NCBI RefSeq assembly: GCF_031453615.1
Contig: NZ_JAVIZT010000001.1
Location: forward strand, 2,604,001-2,668,000
DNA length: 64,000 nucleotides
Direction: 5' to 3'
Source: Microbacterium sp. SORGH_AS_0428
Lineage (GTDB): Bacteria > Actinomycetota > Actinomycetes > Actinomycetales > Microbacteriaceae
A program made the position numbers and the translations under genes. This document shows, piece after piece, positions 45,528 to 54,900 of this stretch. How positions within the stretch are numbered: the first letter of the stretch is position 1; every line of letters begins with the position of its first letter. The notes beneath the pieces were generated by a model. It ran no database searches, was not told where the DNA came from, and saw only the letters and a program-made list of their open reading frames with translations.

Positions 45528-45588
45528 CTATTCCCGATCGTGCGGATGCGGGGCGGGTGAGGTGTGCCGGAGGCGCGCGACGGCGGGG

Positions 45589-46242
45589 TCAGTCGCTGAA
45601 GACGAGCGCGCGGTACTCGCGACGCGGCGGAGCCTCGGGAATCGGCGCGGGCACGCGACCGCGGGTGGTGCGCAGGTGCAACTCGTCGATCAGGGCGGTC
45701 GCAAGGCGAACGAGCTTGTTGATCTCGACCTCGTCGCGCTCGACCCATGCGCATCGCGGCTCGTCGTCGACGGGGACGAAGCCATCGTGCTGCTCCCAGG
45801 CGACGAGCGTGCGTTCTGCGCCGAGCACGTGCTGCTGCCACCACACCTGTCGGAGGTAACCGCGCGGGATCGACCGCCACGACTTGTTGGTCGTCTTGAT
45901 CTCCGCCAGCGTCACCCGGCCCTCGGCATCGACCGCGATGCCGTCGGGGGTGGCGAGGTGCCGCTTCTCGACGACCGCGTGGAACAAGGCCGACGAGGGC
46001 TGGATGCCGTGTGTCGCCGCGACCCAGGCAGCGATCTCGGGCTCTCGGCGCCGACCGTGATCGGTGTAGGCGTTCCCGGAGAACCTCGAGCCGCCCAGTT
46101 TCTGGTCGGCAGCCTTCGCGATCGCCCGCTCGCTCGTGAGCGAGGCCACATCCGTCGCCGTGATTCCACGCGAGCGCGCCCGGATCCACGCGACCCGATC
46201 GCGGGAGTCCGCCACGATGCGGGCGGCGAGTTCGGGGGTCAC
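45589..46242 (-). CDS. YqaJ-type exonuclease-like protein
   Basis: A 217-residue protein of the YqaJ/lambda-exonuclease (PD-(D/E)XK) fold. The N-terminal RSRGITATDVASLTSERAIA and then RRREPEIAAWVAATHGIQ (general Glu) precede PDGIAVDAEGRVTLAEIKTT, the catalytic D...ExK core. The rest (SWRSIPRGYLRQVWWQQHVL) is typical of the family. Phage members degrade DNA for recombination; this one stands alone without a phage partner. GTG 46242 is the likely start; no better codon is in frame nearby. It is divergent from the large surface protein gene at 46414. Confidence 0.82.
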   Translation of the reverse strand: MTPELAARIVADSRDRVAWIRARSRGITATDVASLTSERAIAKAADQKLGGSRFSGNAYTDHGRRREPEIAAWVAATHGIQPSSALFHAVVEKRHLATPDGIAVDAEGRVTLAEIKTTNKSWRSIPRGYLRQVWWQQHVLGAERTLVAWEQHDGFVPVDDEPRCAWVERDEVEINKLVRLATALIDELHLRTTRGRVPAPIPEAPPRREYRALVFSD

Positions 46243-46332
46243 CTCTCGAGGGTACGCCCGGTCGCCGACCCCCTCGAGAGCGACATGCGCGCGGCGGCGC
46301 ACGGCGGCTGACTTTTGGAATGGCTGGGAAAC

Positions 46333-46352
46333 GGTTAAGAAATATCTGAACC
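46333..46352. promoter_or_regulatory. Imperfect dyad upstream of the M1-nucleotidase gene
   Basis: GGTTAAG (46333-46339) and CTGAACC (46346-46352) form an inverted repeat with one mismatch and a 6-base AT-rich spacer, in the 171-base divergent region 46243-46413. TAGGGT at 46354-46359 could be a -10 box. A regulator site is possible; none can be named. Confidence 0.35.
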
Positions 46353-46413
46353 CTAGGGTCGGCTCGTTGCAGCTTTCTTGCGCTCCTCGCGCCCGTGTCG
46401 ACCCAGGGGGACC

Positions 46414-49400
46414 ATGTCCGACTCCACTCTCCGACCGCATCGTCGTGGCCGGATCCTCACCGCAGCCCTCATCGTCGGAGCCGTTGTCGCGGCCTCGGCG
46501 GTCGCGACCGTTCCCGCCGTCGCTGCGGACCCGACGGTCGGTGCTCGCACGGCGGGCGACCCGCTCTTCCCTCACGTCGGCAACGGCGGTTACGACGTCA
46601 CCCACTACGACCTGGACCTGACGTATCGCGCGAACGACGACGTGAGCGCGGTCGCCACGATCGCCGCCACCGCCCCGGCGCCGCTGTCGGGCTTCTCGCT
46701 CGACTTCGAGGGCATGAGCGTGGACAGCGTGACGGTCAACGGCGTGCCCGCTCAGTTCTCTCGCGAGCAGGATGTGGACGCCACGCTCTTCAAGCTCGAC
46801 ATCACCCCCGCGACGGCGGTCAGTGGTCCGTTCACGGTCGCGGTGGCCTACTCGGGTGCGCCCGTCCGGCACATCGACGCGGACGGTTCGTCGGAGGGGT
46901 GGGTCAAGACATCGGACGGCGTGACGGCGCTGGGGCAGCCGATCGGCGCCATGACCTGGTTCCCGCAGAACAACGCGCCGGCGGACAAGGCCACCTACGA
47001 CATCAGCGTGACCGCACCCACCCTCGTGGGCGGCAACCCGCTGAGCGTCGCGAGCAACGGCGAGCTGATCGGCAAGACCGTCGACGCACAGGCGGGGACC
47101 ACCACCTGGGACTGGCAGCAGCGCAACCCCATGGCGACCGAGCTCTCCGTCCTCTCGATCGGGCGCTTCAACGTCCTGGAGAGCGACATCACCCTCGCGA
47201 GCGGCCGGACGTTGCACGAGTGGAGCTTCGTCGATCCGACCATCAGCGTGAACGTCCAGAACACGATCAACACGCGTCGCGGTGAGATCACGCAGATCAT
47301 CGACTGGCTCGAGACGAAGCTCGGCCCCTATCCGGGCAACAGTGTCGGCCTCATCGTCGACCGTGTCGGCGTCGGGTACGCCCTGGAGACCCAGGACCGG
47401 CCGTTCTTCGACGGCAGTGTCTCCGCCAACACGCTCATCCACGAGCTCGTCCACCAGTGGCTGGGCAACGAGGTCGCCCCGGCCGACTGGTCTCACATCT
47501 GGCTCAACGAGGGCGCGGCGGAGTTCTTCACCACCTACTACCGCTACGGCGTCGGTCTCAGCCAGACCACCCCGGAGAACGACTCGTTCGGCAGCTGGAG
47601 CTCCGCGTCGGCCTCCCGGTGGCTGACGCCCACCGTCGGTTTCACCGACCCGGCCGAACTGTACGACTGGCAGGTCTACAACCGCGGAAAGTACACCCTC
47701 GGCGCGCTCATGACCGCCATCGGCCGCGACGCCTTCGATGCGACCTACGCCGCCTGGACGAAGGCGCACGCCGGCGGTTCCGCCGACACCGACGACTTCG
47801 TCGCGCTCGCCGAGCAGGTCTCGGGCCGCGACCTGGGTGCGTTCTTCCAGGACTGGCTGTTCGACACGGACAAGCCCGCGTGGCCCGCGATGTGGACCGC
47901 CGCCGTCACCACCGATGTGCCCACGGGTGAGACCGTCCTCCCGGGCGACACAGCGACTCTGACGCTCACGGTCGAGAACACCGGCCGAGTGGACCTGGCC
48001 GGCGCGACCGTCGTTGTCGACGCGACGCAGCTGTTGACCCAGGCGTCGTTGCCGATCCTCCCGAAGGATGTCGCACGTCAGGACTCGACGCTGACATGGT
48101 CGATCCCCACGACGGCGCCCGGCGCAACCGCATCCGTCGAGATCGCGGTCGACGTGGCCGCGGATGCCCCCGGCGGCGCGATCACGGTCCCGATCACCGC
48201 TCCGCAGCTCGGCTCGACCCTGACCGCGGCCGAAGCCGTCTTCCAGATCGCCGGACCCGTCGCGCTGAACCTGCTCAACATCAACGACTTCCACGGACGC
48301 ATCGACCAGAACACGGTGAAGTTCGCCGGGACGATCGAGCAGTTGCGCGCGGAGTACGGCGAGGACAACACCCTGTTCCTCTCCGACGGCGACAACATCG
48401 GTGCCTCCGTGTTCGCCTCGTCGTACTTCAAGGACGAGCCGACCCTGGAGGTCTTGAACGCACTCGGCCTGAAGGCGTCCGCAGTCGGCAACCATGAGTT
48501 CGACAAGGGGATCGCCGATCTCACCGGCCGTGTCGCCGAGAGCGCCGACTTCACCTACCTCGGCGCGAACGTCTACGACGCGAAGACGGGAGAGGTGCTT
48601 CTCCCGGAGTACGCGACGTTCACCGTCGACGGGCTGACGGTCGCCGTCATCGGCGCCGTCACGGAGGAGACGCCGAGCCTGGTGTCGCCCGACGGCATCA
48701 CGGGAGTCTCCTTCGGCGACCCGGTCGCGGCCGTCAACCGTGTGGCCGCCCAGCTGACTGACGGCGACCCGGCCAATGGCGAGGCGGACGTCATCATCGC
48801 GGAATACCACGAGGGTGCATCGGCGGGCACGCCCGACAAGTCGACCCTCGAGCAGGAGGTCGACCACGGCGGGGCGTTCGCCTCGATCGTCGAGGACACC
48901 TCCGCGGCGGTCGACGCCATCTTCACCGGCCACACCCACAAGCTCTACGCGTGGGAGGCGCCGATCCCGGGCACGGATCGCACCCGTCCCGTCGTTCAGA
49001 CCGGAAACTACGGTGAGAACATCGGCCAGGTCGTGCTGCAGCTCGACCCGGTGACCGCAACGGTGGAGTCGTACACGGTCAACAACGTCGCCCGCACGAC
49101 CGCGGCGGATGCTGACCTGGTCGCCGCCTATCCCCGCGTCGCCGAGGTGAAGCGGATCGTGGACGCCACGCTGGCGGATGCGGCTGCCGTCGGCAACCAG
49201 CCGGTGGGATCGGTGACCGCCGACATCACGACCGCCTTCAGCGGCGGCGCGTACGTCGACGGCGTGTATCGCGGGGGACTGCGAGACGACCGCGCAGCCC
49301 AGTCGACGCTGGGCAACCTCGTCGCGGACTCGATCCGCGACGCGCTGGCCGACCCGGCCCGCGGCGGAGCCGAGATCGGTGTGGTCAACCCGGGCGGGTT

Positions 49401-50559
49401 GCGAGCCGACCTGAGCTACGCGCCCGATGGCGTCATCACGTACGCCGAGGCGAACGCCGTTCTGCCCTTCGTCAACAACCTCTGGACGACCACTCTCACG
49501 GGAGCCCAGTTCACGAAGGTGCTCGAGGAGCAGTGGCAGCTCGATGACAAGGGTCAGGTCCCGTCACGGCCGTACTTGCAGCTCGGACTCTCCGAGAACG
49601 TGTTCTACACCTACGACGCCGCGGCGGCGCAGGGCTCGCACATCACGGGCGTCTGGATCGACGGACAGCCGATCGACCCGAACCGCGAGTACCGCGTGGG
49701 CTCGTTCAACTTCCTCTTGACCGGCGGCGACAACTTCCGCACCTTCAGGGAGGGGGCTCAGACGCGCGACTCGGGTCTCGTCGACCGCGACGCCTGGATC
49801 GACTACCTGGCGGCGCATCCCGCACTGACGCCGGACTTCTCCTCCCGCAGCGCACAGGTGTCCGGTGTCCCGGCATCCGTCGTCGCGGGCGAGGCCGTCA
49901 CCTTCCAGGTGTCGCGGTTCGACCTCACATCGCTCGGCAGCCCCGCCAACGCGGTGCTGGAGCCGGCGATCGGTCAGGCTGCCTACACGCCCGTGGCCGT
50001 CACGAACGGTGTGGCGAACGTGTCGTTGACGACGCCCAGCGATGTCGCCGGCCCGGCGGTCATCTCCCTCGCGGCTCCGGCCTCGGGCACCGTCATCCGC
50101 GTTCCGATCGACGTGCGCCCGGCCGTGCCGGGAACGGGCGGAGGAGCGGTCGAGACGCCCGCGCCCGAGTCGGCGCTCACGCCCGCCACGCAGAACGCGG
50201 TCCAGATCCAGGGCGGGACGACGCTCCAGCCCGGACAGACGATCACGATCCACGTCGGTGAGGAGTACGCCGGTGACTGGGTGAGCGTCTGGTTGCGCTC
50301 CGACCCGCTGCTGCTGGGCTGGTACCGCGTGGACGAGCTCGGCAACATCACGCTCACCCTGCCCGCGGGCGTCTCGGGGGCGCATCGACTGGTCGTGCAG
50401 GACGCCCAGGGCAACGTGATCGGGTGGCAGCAGGTGCAGATCGGCGCGCTGCCCAGCACAGGCCAGGACGGCGGATCGATTCTGGGGCTGTCGCTCGTGG
50501 CCCTGCTGCTGGTGGGTGCGGGAGTCTCGGCGCGCACCATCCGCCGCAGGCGAGCCTGA
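46414..50559 (+). CDS. Cell-wall-anchored M1 aminopeptidase-like / 5'-nucleotidase fusion
   Basis: A 1381-residue exported protein. After a signal peptide (about 1-36), an M1-type metallopeptidase region carries HELVHQW (His343, Glu344, His347) and WLNEGAAEFF with zinc ligand Glu366; the usual GAMEN motif is replaced by ALETQ. A beta-rich spacer (about 500-600) leads to a 5'-nucleotidase: LNLLNINDFHGRID (Asp625, His627), LFLSDGDNIGAS, AVGNHEFDKG, FTGHTHKLY, then the C-terminal nucleotidase domain (RAAQSTLGNLVADSIRD). LPSTG (1346-1350), a hydrophobic stretch and RRRRA form a sortase anchor. It should trim peptides and release nucleosides and phosphate at the surface. The fusion is unusual. Confidence 0.9.
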   Translation: MSDSTLRPHRRGRILTAALIVGAVVAASAVATVPAVAADPTVGARTAGDPLFPHVGNGGYDVTHYDLDLTYRANDDVSAVATIAATAPAPLSGFSLDFEGMSVDSVTVNGVPAQFSREQDVDATLFKLDITPATAVSGPFTVAVAYSGAPVRHIDADGSSEGWVKTSDGVTALGQPIGAMTWFPQNNAPADKATYDISVTAPTLVGGNPLSVASNGELIGKTVDAQAGTTTWDWQQRNPMATELSVLSIGRFNVLESDITLASGRTLHEWSFVDPTISVNVQNTINTRRGEITQIIDWLETKLGPYPGNSVGLIVDRVGVGYALETQDRPFFDGSVSANTLIHELVHQWLGNEVAPADWSHIWLNEGAAEFFTTYYRYGVGLSQTTPENDSFGSWSSASASRWLTPTVGFTDPAELYDWQVYNRGKYTLGALMTAIGRDAFDATYAAWTKAHAGGSADTDDFVALAEQVSGRDLGAFFQDWLFDTDKPAWPAMWTAAVTTDVPTGETVLPGDTATLTLTVENTGRVDLAGATVVVDATQLLTQASLPILPKDVARQDSTLTWSIPTTAPGATASVEIAVDVAADAPGGAITVPITAPQLGSTLTAAEAVFQIAGPVALNLLNINDFHGRIDQNTVKFAGTIEQLRAEYGEDNTLFLSDGDNIGASVFASSYFKDEPTLEVLNALGLKASAVGNHEFDKGIADLTGRVAESADFTYLGANVYDAKTGEVLLPEYATFTVDGLTVAVIGAVTEETPSLVSPDGITGVSFGDPVAAVNRVAAQLTDGDPANGEADVIIAEYHEGASAGTPDKSTLEQEVDHGGAFASIVEDTSAAVDAIFTGHTHKLYAWEAPIPGTDRTRPVVQTGNYGENIGQVVLQLDPVTATVESYTVNNVARTTAADADLVAAYPRVAEVKRIVDATLADAAAVGNQPVGSVTADITTAFSGGAYVDGVYRGGLRDDRAAQSTLGNLVADSIRDALADPARGGAEIGVVNPGGLRADLSYAPDGVITYAEANAVLPFVNNLWTTTLTGAQFTKVLEEQWQLDDKGQVPSRPYLQLGLSENVFYTYDAAAAQGSHITGVWIDGQPIDPNREYRVGSFNFLLTGGDNFRTFREGAQTRDSGLVDRDAWIDYLAAHPALTPDFSSRSAQVSGVPASVVAGEAVTFQVSRFDLTSLGSPANAVLEPAIGQAAYTPVAVTNGVANVSLTTPSDVAGPAVISLAAPASGTVIRVPIDVRPAVPGTGGGAVETPAPESALTPATQNAVQIQGGTTLQPGQTITIHVGEEYAGDWVSVWLRSDPLLLGWYRVDELGNITLTLPAGVSGAHRLVVQDAQGNVIGWQQVQIGALPSTGQDGGSILGLSLVALLLVGAGVSARTIRRRRA

Positions 50560-50576
50560 TCGAGCGTCGGCACTGA

Positions 50577-50610
50577 CGTACGACCCCCGCCTCCGGGCGG
50601 GGGTCGTACG
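50577..50610 (+). terminator. Terminator after the M1-nucleotidase gene
   Basis: A perfect 15-bp stem: CGTACGACCCCCGCC at 50577-50591 pairs with 50596-50610, loop TCCG. It ends the surface protein transcript just upstream of the rplJ promoter. Confidence 0.88.
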
Positions 50611-50624
50611 CTGCGCGGACGGAT

Positions 50625-50653
50625 TTGGGGCCGCGGGCGACGTGGCGTAGCAT
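50625..50653 (+). promoter_or_regulatory. Promoter of rplJ-rplL
   Basis: TTGGGG at 50625-50630 and TAGCAT at 50648-50653, 17 bases apart, form a plausible promoter right after the upstream terminator. It gives a leader of about 200 bases, matching the long untranslated leader usual for rplJ. Confidence 0.6.
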
Positions 50654-50659
50654 GGGGAC

Positions 50660-50863
50660 AAGCCAAAGACCGCTGGTCATCGCCGCGCGTGCAAACGCGA
50701 CGCGATCGAAGCTCTGCAACGCAGGGGCCCGCGCAGGTGACACTGAACTTCCTCCTTCGGGAATCGAGCTCCGTGCGCTTGCGCCGGAGCTTTTGTCATG
50801 TGCGGGTGGTCGAGGCCGACGCTCCGCCACCGCGGGGTGTCACGTTCACATCAAGGAGTGACC
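50660..50863 (+). ncRNA. Putative L10 ribosomal-protein leader with attenuator hairpin
   Basis: The 304-base gap 50560-50863 holds a terminator, a promoter and then this leader. AGCTCCG (50767-50773) pairs with CGGAGCT (50785-50791) around an inner GCGC/GCGC stem, followed by TTTTG, which looks like an attenuator. Upstream, AAAGACCGCTGGTC and further pairable segments resemble known L10 leaders, where the L10-L12 complex binds its own mRNA to repress translation. Identification as that family is by position and form only. Confidence 0.55.
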
Positions 50864-51352
50864 ATGGCGCAGAAGGATGCATCGGTCGCCGAGCTCACGA
50901 AGAACTTCGAGGACTCGACTGCCGTTCTGCTGACCGAGTACCGCGGTCTGACGGTTGCCCAGCTCAAGCAGCTGCGCAACAGCATCCGTCAGGACGCGAG
51001 CTACGCCGTGGTGAAGAACACGCTGACCAAGATCGCCGCGAACAACGCGGGGATCACGGCGCTGGACGAGGACCTCAAGGGTCCCTCGGCCGTGGCGTTC
51101 GTGCACGGTGACTTCGTCGCCACCGCCAAGGCTCTGCGTGACTTCGCCAAGGCCAACCCGCTTCTCGTGATCAAGGGCGGCATCTTCGAGGGCAACGCCC
51201 TGAGTGCCGACGAGGTCAACAAGTACGCCTCCCTGGAGAGCCGTGAGGTTCTGCTGGCGAAGGCCGCGGGCATGATGAAGGCGACGATGGGCAAGGCTGC
51301 GGCCACCATCGACGCGCTTCGCGAAAAGCTGGAGACCGCCGAGGCCGCGTAA
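50864..51352 (+). CDS. rplJ: 50S ribosomal protein L10
   Basis: A 162-residue ribosomal stalk-base protein that binds 23S rRNA and carries L7/L12 dimers on its C-terminal helix. Family signatures: [30 protein letters not shown] and [20 protein letters not shown]. The start has AAGGAG seven bases upstream. Followed after 51 bases by rplL. Confidence 0.98.
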   Translation: MAQKDASVAELTKNFEDSTAVLLTEYRGLTVAQLKQLRNSIRQDASYAVVKNTLTKIAANNAGITALDEDLKGPSAVAFVHGDFVATAKALRDFAKANPLLVIKGGIFEGNALSADEVNKYASLESREVLLAKAAGMMKATMGKAAATIDALREKLETAEAA

Positions 51353-51403
51353 GCGTCCGGCGAGCTCTTTCCCACACACCCCCACCTATCTAGGAGATAC
51401 ATC

Positions 51404-51787
51404 ATGGCGAAGCTCACCACTGAGGAGCTGCTCGAGCAGTTTGCCGGCCTGACCCTCGTCGAGCTCAGCGAGTTCGTGAAGGCGTTCGAGGAGAAGTTCG
51501 ACGTCACCGCTGCCGCCCCCGTCGCCGTTGCCGGCGCTGCGGGTGCTGCCGGTGGCGCGGAAGAGGTCGAGGAGAAGGACTCCTTCGACGTCATCCTCGA
51601 GGCTGCTGGCGACAAGAAGATCCAGGTCATCAAGACGGTCCGCGAGCTCACCTCGCTGGGCCTCGGCGAGGCCAAGGCTCTCGTGGACGGCGCCCCCAAG
51701 CCCGTTCTCGAAGGTGCCAACAAGGAGACCGCCGACAAGGCGAAGGCCGCTCTCGAAGAGGCCGGCGCGACGGTCACCCTCAAGTAA
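51404..51787 (+). CDS. rplL: 50S ribosomal protein L7/L12
   Basis: A 127-residue acidic stalk protein that recruits elongation factors. The N-terminal dimerisation part ([20 protein letters not shown]) is followed by an Ala/Gly-rich hinge and the factor-binding C-terminal domain ([40 protein letters not shown]). The start has TAGGAGAT upstream. In most actinobacteria rpoB comes soon after; here a surface nuclease gene follows instead. Confidence 0.98.
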   Translation: MAKLTTEELLEQFAGLTLVELSEFVKAFEEKFDVTAAAPVAVAGAAGAAGGAEEVEEKDSFDVILEAAGDKKIQVIKTVRELTSLGLGEAKALVDGAPKPVLEGANKETADKAKAALEEAGATVTLK

Positions 51788-51802
51788 GGTCCTCACCTTC
51801 TT

Positions 51803-51846
51803 CACGAAGGCCCCGGATGCGGTTCGCCGCGTCCGGGGCCTTCGTG
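51803..51846 (+). terminator. Terminator after rplL, UUCG loop
   Basis: A 20-bp stem, 51803-51822 pairing with 51827-51846 with one G-T pair, closed by loop TTCG. The next bases lack a long T-run. Confidence 0.88.
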
Positions 51847-51969
51847 CGTCCGCGCGCGTAGCACGCGCGGATGAGAGCAATCTCATCGAACCGTCATCTT
51901 CTCGTAAGCCGCGGAAGGGCTCTCTCTTCGTAGTCTCCTGGTGTCCCCCAGCAGAACCTCAGGAGATCC

Positions 51970-54900
51970 ATGTCCCCCTCCCAGCCGAGGCGCCCCCTCG
52001 CGGCGCTCGCCTTCGGGATCGGAACCGCGGTCGTCGCAGGCATGTTCGTGCCCGCCGTCGCCGTCGCCGCCGAACCCGCCGACGTCATCATCAACGAGGT
52101 GTACCTCAAGGGCGGAAGCGCCAACGCTCCGTTCAACAAGAAGTTCGTCGAGCTGTACAACGCCGGCGAGAGCGCGCAGAGCCTTGACGGCTGGTCGCTC
52201 CAGTACCGTTCCGCCGATGGAACAGGCGGGCCGTCGGTCACCGAGCCGCTGAGCGGCGTCATCGAGCCGGACGATTACTACCTGATCGCGTGGAACGGCA
52301 ACGGCGCCGTGGGTGCCGCGCTCCCCGTCACCCCGGACCTGTCGTTCGACAAGGGCTTCAACGCCTCCGGCACGACGGGCACGATCTACCTCGCAGACAC
52401 CACGCAGGCGCTGACGCTTCCCACCGGATCCGTCGTCGAGCAGGAGCACGTCGTCGATCTCCTCGGCTACGGAGCATCCAAGACGTTCGAGACGAGCGTG
52501 GTCCCGGTGACCGGCGCGAACAACGTCCCGAACTCCCTCGCCCGTGCGAACTTCGCCGATACGGACGACAACGCGGCCGACTTCAGCCACCCCGCGCAGA
52601 TCACGCCGCAGGCATCCGCGACCTCGGGCACCGATCCCGATCCGGGTACCGACCCCGATCCCGGCACGGACCCGGATCCCGGCACCGACCCCGGCACTCC
52701 TGCGATCAGGACGATCGCCGAGATCCAGGGCACCGGCGACGCGACGCCGCTGCTCGGCCAGACGGTCACCACACGCGGCATCGTCACCGGCGCCTACGCG
52801 GAGGGCGGCTTCAACGGCTTCACCATCCAGACGCCCGGCACGGGCGGCGCGGTGGACGCTTCGCACGCCGCGTCCGACGCCGTCTTCGTCTACGCAGGAA
52901 GCGGGCAGGCGGGAGCAGCCCTCGCCGCGAAGGCCCCGATGGGCGCCTACGTCGAGGTGACCGGCGTGGCCGGTGAGTACTCGAGCGTCGCGAACGACTC
53001 CCAGACCCTCACCCAGCTCAACGTCTCGGCCGGCTCGGTCACCACGATCGACGAGCAGGTCGCGGCGGTGACGCCGGTGCCCCTCGCCTGGCCGATCGCG
53101 CCCGCGGACCGCGAGAAGTTCGAGAGCATGCTCGTCGCCCCCCAGGGCCGCTTCACGGTGAGCAACACGTACACGACGAACCAGTACGCCGAGATCGGGC
53201 TCGCCTCCGGCGAGAAGCCGCTGATCACGCCGACCGACGTCGCGCGCGTGGGCACCCAGGAGTACACGGATGCCGTCGCCGACAACGCCGCGCGCGGTGT
53301 CGTGCTCGACGACGGTGCGTCGATCAACTTCCTCGGCGGTTCGACCAACAAGGCGATCCCGCTGCCGTATCTCACCGACGTCGACGTCACGGTGGGCGCA
53401 GAGGTCTCGTTCGCCCAGCCGGTGATCCTGGACTATCGCAACGGCGCCTGGAAGGTGCAGCCGACCACCCAGCTCAAGGCCGGCGACCCTCTGCCCGTCA
53501 CCATCGGGTCGGCGCGCGCCGCATCCGCACCCGATGTCGTCGGCGGCGACATCTCGATCGCCAGCTTCAACGTCCTGAACTACTTCACGACGACCGCCGC
53601 GGAGGTCGGTTGCACCTCGGTCTACACCGACCGTGACGGCACCCCCATCACGGCGAACCAGTGCCCCGACAACGGTCCGCGCGGCGCCGCGACCGACGTG
53701 AGTCTGAAGCGTCAGCAGGACAAGATCGTCGACGCGATCAACGCGCTCGGCACCGAGGTCGTCTCGCTCGAGGAGATCGAGAACTCGGCGGCGTTCGGCA
53801 AGAACCGCGACACCGCGCTGTCGACCCTCGTCGACGCACTGAACGCAGATCTCGGCGCGGACGAGTGGGCCTACGTGCCCTCGCCCAGCCAGGTGCCCGC
53901 CGGTGAGGACGTCATCCGCACCGCGTTCATCTACAAGGCGGATGCGGTATCGCCGGTCGGCGACTCCGTCATCGATCTCGATGCCGCCTTCGTCAACGCG
54001 CGACGCCCGCTCGCTCAGGCGTTCGCGCCCAAGGGCGAGACGGATGCCGCCTTCCTGGCGATCGTGAACCACTTCAAGTCGAAGGGGGACAACCGCGACA
54101 ACCCGGCCACGGGCGACAACGCCAACGGACCGCAGGGCGCCTACAACGGCGACCGCGTGCGCCAGGCGCAGGCGCTCGTGGACTTCGCCGACGAGCGGAA
54201 GGCTGCCGCCGGGACCGACCGCGTGTTCCTGCTCGGAGACTTCAACTCGTACACGCAGGAAGATCCCATGCAGGTCTTCTACGCGGCCGGGTACACCGAC
54301 CTCGGATCGCGCACGGGCAAGCACACGTACTCCTTCGACGGCGCAAGCGGGTCGCTCGACCACGTGCTCGCCTCGCCCGCCGCGGCCAAGACGGTCACCG
54401 GCGTCGATGTCTGGAACATCAACGCGGGGGAGTCGATCGCGCTCGAGTACAGCCGCTACAACTACAACGCGACGAACTTCTACGAGGTCTCGCCCTACCG
54501 CTCCAGCGACCACGACCCGGTCGTGGTGGGCGTCGCGTGGCAGCCGACAGTGCCGATCAACCTGCTGAACATCAACGACTTCCACGGTCGTATCGATGCC
54601 AATACGGTCAAGTTCGCCGGCACGGTGGAGCAGCTGCGCGCCGAGTACGGCGACGAGAACACGCTGTTCCTCTCGAGCGGCGACAACATCGGCGCCTCGC
54701 TGTTCGCCTCGTCCTTCGAGGACGACCAGCCCACGATCGACGTGCTGAACGCCCTCGGGCTGAAGGCGGCGGCGGTCGGCAACCACGAGTTCGACAAGGG
54801 CTTCGCGGATCTGAAGGATCGGGTGCAGCCCGCCGCCGACTTCACCTACCTGGGCGCGAACGTGTACATGAAGGGAACGACGACGCCGGCTCTTCCCGAG

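Noticed and set aside
46320..46360. Phosphate-starvation (PHO) boxes before the nucleotidase fusions
   Set aside because: Phosphate control would make sense, but I could not find two clean 11-base direct repeats of a known PHO consensus before either gene.
45589..48939. Reading the YqaJ gene as the end of a 1116-residue protein
   Set aside because: The upstream portion is antisense to the M1-nucleotidase gene and meaningless; the nuclease similarity begins near GTG 46242.
52630..52690. Tandem DPDPGT-coding repeats as a possible mobile or CRISPR-like repeat
   Set aside because: They are in-frame linker codons between domains, without unique spacers or flanking features.
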